Source: Cadophora sp. MPI-SDFR-AT-0126 (lineage: Eukaryota; Ascomycota; Leotiomycetes; Helotiales; Ploettnerulaceae). From it: a DNA stretch of 64,000 nucleotides. A program made the translations under genes and the position numbers. The stretch is taken from NCBI GenBank assembly GCA_020747065.1, contig JAGMVK010000007.1, positions 1,054,001 to 1,118,000 on the forward strand, written 5' to 3'. Shown piece by piece: positions 39,281-52,000 of the stretch. Under the pieces are notes generated by a model. The model worked only from the letters and a program-made list of their open reading frames with translations, did no database searches and had not been told where the DNA came from. The number at the start of each line of letters is the position of its first letter. Position 1 is the first letter of the stretch.

Positions 39281-39480
39281 GAATCGACAAAGCTACGGTA
39301 CAGGCCTTGCAGATGAGAGCGCCACGGGCGTCAACAACGGATGCCAAGCTGCTGCGGAGCCAACTTCGAGCCGGTGAGATCTTTAGCGACTTTGCTGAAA
39401 GTGAGCGGGAGGACATATGGAACAAACTAGGAATAAAGGACTACCACTCAAAGCAGCAGGGCTCGTTAAATATAGTATGA
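39274..39480 (+). pseudogene. DUF3723-like fragment, upstream part
   Basis: Open for 68 codons from an ATG at 39274. Text such as IDKATVQALQMRAPRAST, DAKLLRSQL and FAESEREDIWNKL matches, from memory, the conserved N-terminal half of fungal DUF3723 proteins. It is cut on the left by the NLR-like fragment and on the right by the RIPed block. The downstream half of a protein of the same family lies on the same strand at 55285-56987, so both may be one gene split by insertions. Function of the family is unknown. Confidence 0.6.
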
Positions 39481-39889
39481 ATATTAGTTCTAACTAAAAT
39501 CCCGCTCGATTAATTATATTACGATATTTATTTTACACGTGAGTATTTAATAAGTTATTAAATACTTGCTTAGTAATTTATATTTTAAAGTAATCTTATA
39601 AATAATTTCTTAGAGTAATTATACTTTTATAGCTTATAATCTTATACTCTAATATAATTAAAAAAATCTAAAGAAATAGAAATTTATACTTAATTTAAGT
39701 AAGTAAAAATATAAAAAAATCTTTTAATTCTATTTAGAAATAATTATATAATCTTAGAAAATTAAAAGCTATCTTTTAAAGTAAGAATAACTTTAATACT
39801 TTACTTTATAACTTCGTCTCTAAACTAGTACTAAAGTAACTATTAACTTACTTATATATATATAGTCCCCGCTTTTTAAGACTCTTTCC

Positions 39890-41003
39890 TTCTCTCTTTA
39901 ATAATACCTCTATATTATTATAAGCTTACTATCTCTCTATAATAATAATCTTTAATTATTAATACCTTATTCTACTTTTTAATAGTCTATCTTACCTTCC
40001 TTTACTTTACTTTCTTCTATTCTTAACCTCTTTTTACAATTTTATCTTTTTATTACTAAAACCTTAATTTTAATCTTAACTTTAAGTTTAACTTTAATCT
40101 TAACCTTAACTTAAATATCACTTTTAATTCCTACTAACTTATACTAAAAGTAAGACTTTATATTTCCTTATTATACTAACTATAATTTAAGCCTCTAGTA
40201 CTTTAATTCTATCTTATAATAGTCTCTTACTCCTTACCTTTAATAAAACTCCTTATACTTTAATTCTATCTTATAATAGTCTCTTACCCCTCGCCTTTAA
40301 TACCTCTATACCCTATAATAATCTCTTACCTTAATAATTATATAAGCTTATTATACTTATAGTTCTCTTCCTTATCTAATTAAACTATTATATTAAATAA
40401 AAAACTAATAAAGCCTTAATAATCTTTATTTCTCCTATTATTCTTTAGTAAATAAGTTTCAGATCTACTATTAGAAGCTAAAAGTTATTATATCTAGAAA
40501 GAAAGATAAAAAGATACTATACTTTATATATTAATTTTAAGTTACTTAATCTTCCTTATAGTCTCTTTATTTAATTAGAGGTAAGTAATAAAGTTAAATC
40601 TTCTTAAGAATAACTTATATTTAGCTCTATTAAGTTATAAGCTACTAGTATAATAGCTTTGGCTTTCTTAGGAAGTATTCTAACTCTATCTTCTTAATTA
40701 AGCTAATTACTTTATAATCTTATCTTCCTTTTTAACTTTAAGGCTTAAAGAATTAACCTTAATTATCTTAGAAAATACTCTATCTCTAACTTCTTAACTA
40801 AGCTAACTATTTTATAATTTACCTTTAATTCCCTTTTAATTTCTATTATATTAGCTCTTATAAAGAATACTAGCTTTAGCTATCTTAGGAAGTACTCTCT
40901 CTCTAGCTTCTTAATTAAGCTAACTTACTTTTATAAATTCTAGACTCTAATCTTTAGATTAATAATAGTCTTCTCTTTAACTAAGTATCTCTTTTTCTTT
41001 ATT
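39890..41003. repeat. Degenerate short tandem duplications
   Basis: Visible are a roughly 60-bp unit repeated about three times (40195-40335, containing ctttaattctatcttataat), a TTAACT-rich stretch at 40060-40115, and a unit of about 120 bp repeated three times (40660-40935, containing cttcttaattaagctaa). All are RIP-diverged. Confidence 0.6.
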
Positions 41004-41008
41004 AATAT

Positions 41009-41258
41009 TGTGACGCCTTGCTCTAGAAAGACAGCGGTCACGTGTAATTACTGCCTTATATATTAACGGAAAGATATATAACAATAATAAGAGTCTCTTA
41101 GAATCTATAACTATATAGTAAAGAAGGCATAAAGAGGGAGAGGTAATATACAGGGAAATTCACTTTATCTTGCTTAAGCTTACTTAAGTAAGTATACAAA
41201 AATTGCTCTAAAATCCAATATCTACCCTAAGGCTTTACTATAAAGCTCTACTATTATA
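41009..41258 (-). repeat. 3' LTR of Gypsy copy 2
   Basis: 250 bp. The first 60 bp are almost unmutated (tgtgacgccttgctctagaa), the inner end is RIPed (actattata for gccgtcaca). Confidence 0.9.
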
Positions 41259-44200
41259 CTATCTCCCCCTCTAGAAAAAGCTTATTCTTAAGTATCCTAC
41301 TATTTTTTAATCTCTATTAAAGTAATTATAATTATTAATACTATTTTTCTAAGTCTTTAGCTATTTAGAAAGTTTTATAAGTAGTCTTACTTACTTAAGG
41401 TAATTAAAATAAAAGTCTTTAATTTTATAAAGAGTATATTTAAGGTCTAAGGTATTATACTATATTAAATTAATATTATAGTTTAATTAAGTAATATAGT
41501 AAGAGAGTATTAAGTATTACTTATAATAAGTAAGTACTTCCTCTAATTCCTATTTATTATCTCTAGTAATATTAATTAATAAAAGTAGCTCTTAAACTTA
41601 CCCTAGTAAGGAGTCTTAGGAATCCTTTTATAATTTACTTACGAGAAAGATATTATAGACTTTTATACTTACTAGTAATTATAGGCAGTATAAGTTACTA
41701 ACCTTCTTAAGTACTTAGAATAATCTATTTATAAGTAGGTCTAGTTTCTTAAATAACTAGAGTATCTTAAAGTAACGTATATTAAGCTAAATAAAGCTGC
41801 TTTTATTAAAGTTAATCTTATAATAAGAGAGATTATATAATTAAGCTATTCTAGTTTAAGCTATAGAAAGATTTAATTAAGCTATTTACTATACTTTAAA
41901 GTATTATATAGTATATTTAATAGCTTATTAAGTATTTAACTTATTAGTAAGAATAGCTAAGTCTAGTAAGTTAATTCTCTAATCCTAATTTACGTAAGAA
42001 GTATATTTATAGACTACTTTAAAGGGGGAGAGACCTCCTAGAAAGTTATAAGAGAGTATTATCTGCGTATAGTTTATAATAAATAAGAATTTGAACTAGT
42101 TATCTTAATAGTAGCTAATAAAAGACTGAAGTCTTCACTAAAGGTATTAGTTATATACTTTAATCTAGCTATTTATCTAGAAGTAATTAGTAATAAATAA
42201 TTATTTTTTAATACCTAAAATCTAATAAGTAGCTATCTAGAATTTAGATATAAATTAAGGACCTCTATTAGAAGTAATACTTAAGGGGGCGCTAAAGTAT
42301 TAATATATATAATAGATATATATAAGTAAGTTAATAAGTATCTATTATCTTCTAGTAAGGGATACTTATTACTTATTTATTAAAATAATTAATAAATATA
42401 AGTATATTATTAAATCCGTATTTATCTTTATTAAATAAGTAATAATTTACTATAATATATTCCTAAAAGTAAGATAAAACAAGTAAAAAGTAAAAAAAAC
42501 TAGATTTCTTATCCTAAGAGACTTGAATTTATTAGTAAGTGTAATAATTATAGTAATATTACTTTACTATCTTACTTATACTATACTACTAGTACTAAAA
42601 AAAGAGAAATTAAATAATCTTCTTAGTACTAGGATATACTATTATAATTTAATTATAAACCTCTTAGATTATAAGAGTATAAAAGTAATTAATATTAGAA
42701 ACTAGAAGTCTACTCTTATATAATAAGAAATTACTTTCTATACTTAGCTTACTTAAAAAACTAAAGGTAGCTTATTAACGAAGAGCCTTAAGAGAAGAAG
42801 TATCGTAATTAGTATTAAGGACTTATTATACTATAAAGAACATAAGAAGAGATATAGTAGCCCTTACACTTACCCTTAGCTAGATCGTATTATTATCTAA
42901 CTAAATCTTTTAAAGAAGAAGACTAGAGTTAACTTAATTACAGTAAAAAAGTTACTATAGGCGCTATATCTTCTTTTTAGTGTTCTATTAGTCTAGCTTA
43001 TCTAGCTTACAAGAGAAAGCGTTAGCTAAAGAGTTATAAGTTTTAGAGCAGTAAGTAATCATGAAATTATAGTTAGTTAGGAGTTTAGTTTATTAAGCTT
43101 ATTAAGTATTTAGTTATTTAGAGATTATAAAGTATTCTAAAGCTTTATAGTTTATAATAATATAAATTTAGTAAGGAGTTCTTATAAGCTTAATTCTCTA
43201 ATATCTAAAGGAATAAATAATAGTAAGTATTTCCTTATTATAAATAGTATAGTTAAGTTCCGCGGGAAATATAGTCTTTAAAAAAAAGTAATAAGGAACT
43301 AATCTTTATCGTGCTTTTAGGAAAGTACTCTAGTAATAACACTATTACTTGCATTAGTTTTAAGTAAATAGAGCAGATCTTACTAGTAATACCTTAAGAA
43401 AGGGGTCGAAGTAAGTATATACTTAAGGTAATTAAAAGCCTTTTTATATTTTATAATAAAGTAAAAGAAAATATTATTCTTAGTAAGGTAAATAAGAGGT
43501 TTTACTATAATACTATAATTATAGATAAAGTATTAATAGAAGTTATAAAAACTAAGGAAAGATTATATACCCTTAATAAAAGAAGGATAAGTTTATTTAG
43601 TAATTATAAAGACTTTCTTAGAATTAATTTCTAGACTAGAAATTAATATAATAAATCTTAGGTACTTAGTCCTTATAACTTTAAACTTATACTTCTTTAG
43701 ATCCGCTTAAAGGCTTATGTTTTATAGGTATTATAATACTTTCTTTATATAAAGATAATACTCTAAGAGATCCTTAAAGTATATAAGAATATCGTCTAAG
43801 TATATAGTATAAAAATTATTAAGATAATTAAAGAGAATATTATTTATATAGTACTAGTATATTACTGGGCTATTAGTAAGTCTAAATAGGAAAACCTTAT
43901 ACTTATATACTTTATATCTTATTCTAAAGGTTATATACTCTTTTAAAACTAGGTCTATTTATATTTTATAAAATACTTAGTGAATATCAAGCTTTATAAA
44001 GATATAAGTACTAGTAATATAAGCTAAGGTCTTATTAATTAATAGAAGAGGGTATTAATTCTTATAGATAAAAGAATTTAATACTTAGAAATTAATATAT
44101 AAATAAAGGGAGTTATTCGGTTTCTTAATAAAGAGAATAAGAGTAGCGAATAGTACTTAGGAAAGTTTAATAAATCCCTTATTAAGGTTATTAGTAATAT

Positions 44201-47200
44201 ATTCTTTAATAGCTATAAGTTCCTTTACTAATATCTTATATAATAGAAAGTACTTAAGAGCTTTCTCTCTTTTACTTTCTAGCTTAATCTTATAATTATA
44301 TAAGTAGTAAGAAAAAAGTATATTACTTATTACTTTAAAGAATATATAAGACTATTTAGTATATTTCAAGGGAATTATTAGTTTTATATCTAGCTTATTA
44401 AAATATATAGCGAATTACTATAGTATTATATAGCACTTAGCTAATTCAATAGCTAAATTAGAAATAGTAATAATCCTATATTACTCTTATAAATATTACT
44501 TAAGTAAAGTATTTACTTCTTAAATTATAGCTATAAATATCTTATCTATAGCTTTATACTTAGCTAGTAGATAAAAAGCTACACTATTAATTAAAGTAAT
44601 ATTTACTTAATACGTACTTTTCTATTTAATATTTAAAGCTCTTACAGGCCTTATTAGAAAAGTGCGAGATTAAGGTAAAGGGATATTTATATTTAATTCT
44701 ATAGGAGGATATATTTTCTAAGGTAAATTAGTATAGTCCTTAGCTTAAGAGCTATACTCTTTTAAAAGGTGCGAAGAAGTATTAGAATTAATAATAGAAT
44801 TACTTAAGAAGTTCTTTTTTCTTTTTTATATACTCTAGGAGTATAAATACTTATTTATAAGTTAAGAAAGGGATTTCTTATTAACTTCTAAGATAAGAAT
44901 TAAGTATTTATACTATAAGATATATACTATAAGTCTTAGACTATTCTCTTATTATAGCTTTTATAAATATGAAGTTCTATATTCTTTTCTTTATTTTATA
45001 ATAATTCTATTTATTATAAAACGAGGTACTAATTAATTTTATTATCTTTCCTTTATTAAGGAAGTATTATTAGAAATAATAGTAAAGGAAGAGTTAATAA
45101 TAGACGCTTTTATAAGAAAAAGTTTATATATAACTTAAGGCTAAGGAATATTATTTTTCTTAATATTAATATTAATAGATTATTAAGTAGGAAAAGAATT
45201 ATTATTAGAAACTAAGGTTATTAAGGAAATATAAGAGCTAGTACTTTATTAATCTTCTTCTATAAGTAAGAGGCGCTTAGCTCTTTCTTTTATAAGAGTT
45301 AGATAAAGTTTTATACTAATGGCTTATAAAAAAGGTATAAGTAAAGCTAGTTCTTTAAAAATTATAGTATACTTAATATTCTCTTAATCTTTTCTATTTA
45401 ATTTAGTAGCTTACTTTTCCAGATAGTATAATAGCTTATAAAAGTAAGGGCTTAGTATTAAAGGTTATATTATTATCTCTTATAAGAGTATTATAGATCT
45501 CTTTAGTTTTAACTTTTTATTAAGTAATATATTTATAGAAGTACTTATATTAACTTCTTAATAACTATATATTACTAAAGTAGAAGAGAGGTTATTAATA
45601 ATAATTAGAGTATTAATAGTAGTAAGTTAATAAGCTTAAATAATATAAAACTTCATAGAATTATTAGTTTTTAGATCTTAATTCTATTAAGTAAAAGGAA
45701 AGAGTTTACTATAGAAGTAAAAGTTATATAATAAGAGAGAGTAATAATATTTACTTATTAGTTTTTATATATTTAGAGGTTTATTAGTACTCTTCCTAAA
45801 GAATTATAGAAAAGTTCTTATATCTAAAGATTATAAAAGAAATCTAAAATTATCCTATAATCGTACTTATAACTTACTAAAAGAGTTATAACTATTAATT
45901 ATACCTTCTCTATACGAAAGTAGCTTAAATAAAGCCAGGTTTATAAGAGTAACTAAGTATATAAACTCTAGTTATAGTTCCTTTAATAATTCTTTATTAT
46001 TTGAAAATAAAGTTATAGCTTCTTTATTAATATATTATAGTACTAATACTTCGGGATTTTCACTGGATTTTTCGTAAAGAAATACAGAGTTTTCTATTCC
46101 TAATACTATACTTTAATAAATTATTTATTATAATAATACGATTTTCGTGCGAGCTATAATAGTTAGAGAATTAATAACTATAAGTCTTTTAATAGTAATA
46201 AGGTTTACCTTTCTTAGAGTTTCCTTAAAAAGGGGAATATATACTTAATAAAAGTAATAAAGATTCTTCCTTAATATAAAGTTTATTAGTAGTTATAAAG
46301 AAAAGAGGATAGAGGTAATAGTATTAATACTAATAAGAGAACTAAGTAAGCTATAACGAGCTCTATTCTAAAAGGGAGTATTTACGTTATAAGTCTACTA
46401 AAATTAATTTAATTAATAGTTTCTATGTTCTACGTTACACTAGTAGCGATACTTTACTTTATTATAGTATAGATTAGTAATTTAGATATTCTTTCTGAAG
46501 GTAATAGTTAGAGGGTAATTTAATAGCTATATTAATTAGTATTTAGTAGTATTAATTAGAATATTATAATACTTAAACTACGCTTTCCTAATAATAATTC
46601 TATAGTTTTTAAGGTTTATAATAAGAAAAGGAGTAAAGGATTATAAATATTAATTTATAATAAAGTTTATAATAGTATAGTAATTAATCTTTCTACTTAA
46701 GGCGCTATTAAATCCTTTTACTAAGATAGGCGCTAGTAATTAGCGAAGTAAAGGTTTTAAAAGGAAAGAAAGAGATTTTAAAAGAGAGTAATTAATAAAA
46801 TAATAATTATTTACTTCTAAATTAAGAAGTACTAGTACTTTATATAAAAAGCTATTCTTAGAAAGGGTAATTAGGATTATTAATAATTTACTACTAAAAA
46901 GTTTTATAAGATTAAGATATTATATATCTTATATAAAACCTAAAATAAAGACTTTCCTTAAGTATTATTATTTCTTTAAAATATCTTTAAGGAAAGTTTA
47001 GTATTTTAGTTATTATTATCTATAGTCTTATTATTAAATTCAGAAATACTATTATTAACTTAGAACTTATTAATTTAAGGAGTATATAACTATTAACTTA
47101 ATAATTAGGGTAAGAAATACTATAGGGTATTTATTAGAAAAGAGGCACGCGGTATATTAGTGCGCGTAAGTAATTAAGAGGGTTAAGGGGCTAGTCTATC

Positions 47201-48750
47201 TCCTATATATATAAATACTAAATTACTTATTTTTACTTACTAAGAAGAGAAGGCTCTTATAAGCGAGGAGGTATAAATACCTATTTAAGGCTTCTAATAA
47301 TTAGTAGTTATACGTATAGACGCTCTTAAAGTAAAAGCTAAAGATTTATAAATAAGATTAATAAGTAAAGCTTTAGCGATTTAGCTTTAATCTTCCGTTT
47401 AAATTACTTCTACTTATTCTTTTAAAGTTATAGTATTACAGAATTCCTAATAAAGCTTCTTTTAAAGGTACTAGAGTATCTTATCTTTAAAGTCTCTCTT
47501 AAGGACTAAGGAATCTATAATACTAGCTTTTCATGTAATAGTTTAGAAGAGTTAGTAAAATTCCTAAAAGGTTTATTTTAGTTCTATTACTATTTTCTTA
47601 TATAAGAAATATACGCTTTCTTTTTCTATAAGATTATAAAAGAAAGAAACTATCTTATAAATTAAGTCTAAAGCATTAATAATACTTCTACTCTTATTAT
47701 ACTTTACTTAAATAAAGAATAATTTTAGAAAATTATATATAATTCCTTTAGTTTAAGTAAGTAACTAGTTCTTCTTATAATCTTTATTAGTAAAGTACAC
47801 TTAGTATTATTAAAGAGTATTATATACTTAATTCTCCTAGAGACGTAGGCTATACTTCTTATTATTAAAGAGTTTTACTAGAAGATTTAGAATCTTTTTA
47901 ATATAAGTAGTAATAGAGAAATTAGATAGGAAAAAAAAGTAAGAATATAAAGGAATAGCTACATATAATATAAGATAAGTAAGAGAAGAGCCTTCGTTAT
48001 TACTATTACTATTATTGCTATTTAGCGCTCTAAAGACTATAATAATACCTTTACTTTTAGTAGAGTAACAGAATAAAAGTATTAAGCTATTAGATTTAAT
48101 AAAAGAAAATAAAGGTATAAGTTCTAGCTTAAATAAGATAAACTTATTACTTAGTACACTATATTAAAAAGATTAAACTTATAATACTACTAATCTCTAT
48201 AAGTAAGTAATCCTAACCTCTTAAATCTACTTCTAAGTATTTAACTCTAGCTCTAATATTATAATTCTTTCTACTTATACCTTAGTAGCTTCAGAACTAT
48301 TACTAGAGGTATTTTCAACTCATATAGTTAACGTAAAGCTCGCTAGCTACGAGTTAGAGGTTACGGAGAGAGTGGAATTAGCTATACTTTTATTATTCAG
48401 TACTCTTATAGAAGTTACGTTTATAAGGGAATTAAATATTAAGGAGGATAATATATTAGTATTATCGGAAGGCGTTTTCTTTAGCTTAAGCTTTCTAATT
48501 AAAGAAAGGGAGCTAGAGAAGAAGAATTAGTTTCCTTATTAAGTTAAAACTAAGAAAGAGGAAGGAGGCAGAAGCTTCGTAATCTTCGCGTTTAATAAAA
48601 GGGAGTTTAATACTATTTATTAAGTCTAAGCTTAGTATAGGCTATTTTTATCTTAAGTTAATTATACTACTATACGCAGAGCTCTAGAGGTATTTATTAC
48701 AGGGGATATTTACTGTTTTCCTAGATAATATAGTAAAGAGTTATAGATAA

Positions 48751-49000
48751 TATAATACCTTACTCTAGAAAAATAGCGATTACGTATAACTACTGCCTTA
48801 TATATTAACGAAGAGATATATAATAATAATAAGAGTCTCTTAAAATCTATAACTACGTAGTAAAGAAGGTATAGAGGGGGAGAGGTAATATATAAGGAGA
48901 TTTGCTTCATCTCGCTTAGGCTCGCTTAGGCGGGCATACGGAAATTGCCCTGAAATCCAGTATCCACCCCAAGGCTCTGCCATAAGGCTCTGCCGTCACA
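48751..49000 (-). repeat. 5' LTR of Gypsy copy 2 with unmutated outer edge
   Basis: 250 bp. The last 100 bp (48900-49000) retain many CA and TG dinucleotides and a duplicated AAGGCTCTGCC motif, giving the ancestral sequence of the LTR start. The inner end is RIPed (tataatacc for tgtgacgcc). Confidence 0.9.
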
Positions 49001-49005
49001 AATAT

Positions 49006-52000
49006 CTTATAAGTCTCTTTTTTAATAAGCTAATATATATAATAACTTTTAGAGCTACTATTACCTATACTAAGAATTAGTAAAGCTAATTATATTATAA
49101 GATATATTTTACTATAATCTTCTTTTTACTATAAGACCTATTACTTATACTAAGGATTAATAAAACTAGTTATACTATAAAATATATTACTTTTATCTAC
49201 TTTTCTTACTTTTCTTACTTTTAATACTTTACTAACCTTTAACTAACTAATCTTTAAATATAAAGAGTAACTAAAGGACCTAGTTACCTAGTAAAAGAGT
49301 AAGCCCTTACTCTTCTATAGATTCTTAACTCCTTCCTCCTTAACTCCTTCCTTCTTAACTCCTTCCTCCTCGATTCCTTGACTTAACTCCGCTATACTTC
49401 AACTTATATAGACTAGTTAAATTAATAGCTTAGCGTAAGTTAAGGTAACTAGTTCTATCTAAGACTAATTATTTAATAGCTAAGTAATTAATTAATTAGT
49501 TTATTATTATAACTAACTCTTTTTTTTTAAACTCTAATCTTAAAAATATAATCTACTATATTAAGCTTAATTAGCTTTTTTTATGATTTTTATACTTAGA
49601 ATAAGCTACTATAGTGCGCTTAAATCTTATAAGGGTAATAAGAGTAGTAGCTTAATTATAAGACTATAAGAAGATACTACTAAAAAAGTATTTAACTAGT
49701 TTAGGAATTTAGCTTAATATTATAGCTATAAGATAATAGTAAGTATTCCTTAATATTAGCTTTAGTATTTTAATTCTTCTTAATATCTATTATTCTTTAA
49801 GCTATAAATCAGTTCCTTTAAAAGGACTTCCTTCTCTTATAAATTAGTTCCTTAAAAAGAGCTTCTTTATATAGCGATAAAGCTAAAGTAATTAAAGAAC
49901 TACTTAATTCTTTAAGTACTTTTAGATTACTTATATAATTTAGAGAGATTAATTTATTTTATAATATCTTAAGTACTTTATAAGTATAATTAATATCTTT
50001 ATCTAGTAATAAAAAGCTTAATTATTAAATAAAGTATTCTAGATTAAATAAAGACTTAAAGAGTATACTTCTAATAGTTTTTATATAAGAAACTACTATA
50101 TATAATAAGCTTATAGTAAAGTCTTTTCTATTAAAGTTTATAACTACCTTTAAGAGAGTAAGACTTTGATTTTTATAAATTATTATTACTTAACTTAAGT
50201 AAATAGTAAACTAAGTTCTATTATAATTCTTCTCTTTCTATATAAATTCTTATATAACCTTAAAGATTAGTATATATCTTATCTCTTTAAAAGTCAGGCT
50301 AGTATAATTATTAATCTCTATAAGTAAAGTAAATCAATAATCTTTAGAAAAATTCTTTTCCTTTACTTAAATAATATTCTTTAGTATTCTTATAAAGTTA
50401 TTTACTAGCCCTTTACTAATTTAAAAGTTATCTTATAGTATAATATAAGCTCTAATAAAGAATAGCAATTTAGTAACTAAGTTCTTAGTATTATCTATAA
50501 GTATATTTATAGCTTATAAGCCTATATAAAGAGCTAATATCTTCTTAACCGGCTCTTTAAGTGCTCTGAACTTTACTAAGTTATAGTCTTAAACTTTTAT
50601 TTATATAATATAAATATAAAGAATATTATTAAATAATACTCTCTTTTTAGAAGATAAATTACTAGCTATATAATAAAGTAAGAATTACTATCCTTTATCT
50701 TTAAGCTAGCTAGTCCATAACTAATTAAGAGTATATTTAAAAATTAATACCTCTTTATCCTCTCTCTCTTAGTATATAATCTTTAATAATTGTATTATAA
50801 TACTAAAAGCTTAGTATATAATATAACTTTACTAGTATATATCTTTCTATAGCTTCTAACCTTTTTCTTTCTTATATAATTTAGAAAAGAATAATAACTT
50901 AGTAACTAGAGGTAATTAAAAGAAATTACTAATAATAATAAAGTTAATCCCTTTAAATAGCTCTTCTTTTCTTAGGAATATCTTAGCTAAATACTACTTA
51001 ATCTATATTAAGAACTTAAAATTAAGTATAAACTTCTTATTAGTAATAAGATATTAAATATACTAAAACTTAGCTTATAGATATAAGATAGTAATATAAA
51101 ATAGTAATTAAAATAGCTTATTAATAAAAAAATGAAATAGATTATAGAAAATAATACTCTTAATATTATATATAACTACGCTAATTAAAGCTATTTATAG
51201 GATAAGATTCTCTTTACTAATAGCCTTAGCTATAAGCTAGAGGTAATAATATATTAGGAGAATAATATAGGTCTTATTACTTCTTCCTTCTTTATCTAAT
51301 TATATAAGAAATTAATTAGAATTTTCCTAATTATTAGTAAGAAGTTAAGTATAATAATTAATTAAGAAATTAAAGAGTTTCCTTTACTTAGGATTTAAAG
51401 TAGTTAAGTCTATACTTCTAATTACTAAGATAGAGTAATTAGTAAAGTATAATACTTTTTACACTTTCTATTAATCTATTAAAAAATTAGAATATTTCCT
51501 AATATATATACTCTAATCCTTAATTTTATTAAAAATATACTCTCTTAAATTATTAAGATTTTTATTAACTATAATATTATAATTTAAGCTAGTAATAGTA
51601 AAGTTCTCTTACTCTCTACTTTCTATATCTTTTTACTTAGCTTTAATTAAATTAGCTTCTGGAATAATTTCTTTATCTAAATTAGTATCTTTTTTATGAA
51701 TCTTTTCTAAAGTATCTTTATAATAGTTAAATAGAATCTTATAAGTAACTTTAAAATCCTTCTATACTTCTTAATAAGACTTAAACCAATTAAACTCTTT
51801 TCCTAGGATTACTAAGAGTTAATAGAGTTTAAAGTAAAGTAGATAAAGCTAAAGCTTAATTTAAAAGAAATACTTAAGCTATTCCTTTTTAAGTAGTATA
51901 GAGTACTTAAGCTAGTAATTAATTAATCGCGGTTTAGCTTATAGACGCTTCTTCTTCGTATACTAATTAAAGTATATAAGCTACTAGAAGAACAAGACTT

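Larger units (their letters stand above)
41009..49000 (-). mobile_element. Near-complete Ty3/Gypsy retrotransposon, copy 2, perfect AATAT target duplication
   Basis: 7992 bp with 250-bp LTRs (41009-41258 and 48751-49000). The outer ends are tgtgacgcc and gccgtcaca. AATAT flanks both sides (41004-41008 and 49001-49005). The complement of the polypurine tract, ctatctccccctctag, follows the left LTR, fixing the minus orientation. The interior is the reverse complement of copy 1 (for example 47000-47170 matches 10690-10920), including Gypsy RT near 44200-43750. It is RIPed throughout, with all frames broken, but less so in the LTRs. Confidence 0.92.

Noticed and set aside
42523..42705. Hydrophobic 60-codon ORF
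   Set aside because: Lies inside Gypsy copy 2 (minus-oriented element) and is an AT-rich chance frame.
48710..48910. Minus-strand 66-codon ORF rich in Ile/Leu/Tyr
   Set aside because: Covers the 5' LTR of Gypsy copy 2; composition explains it.
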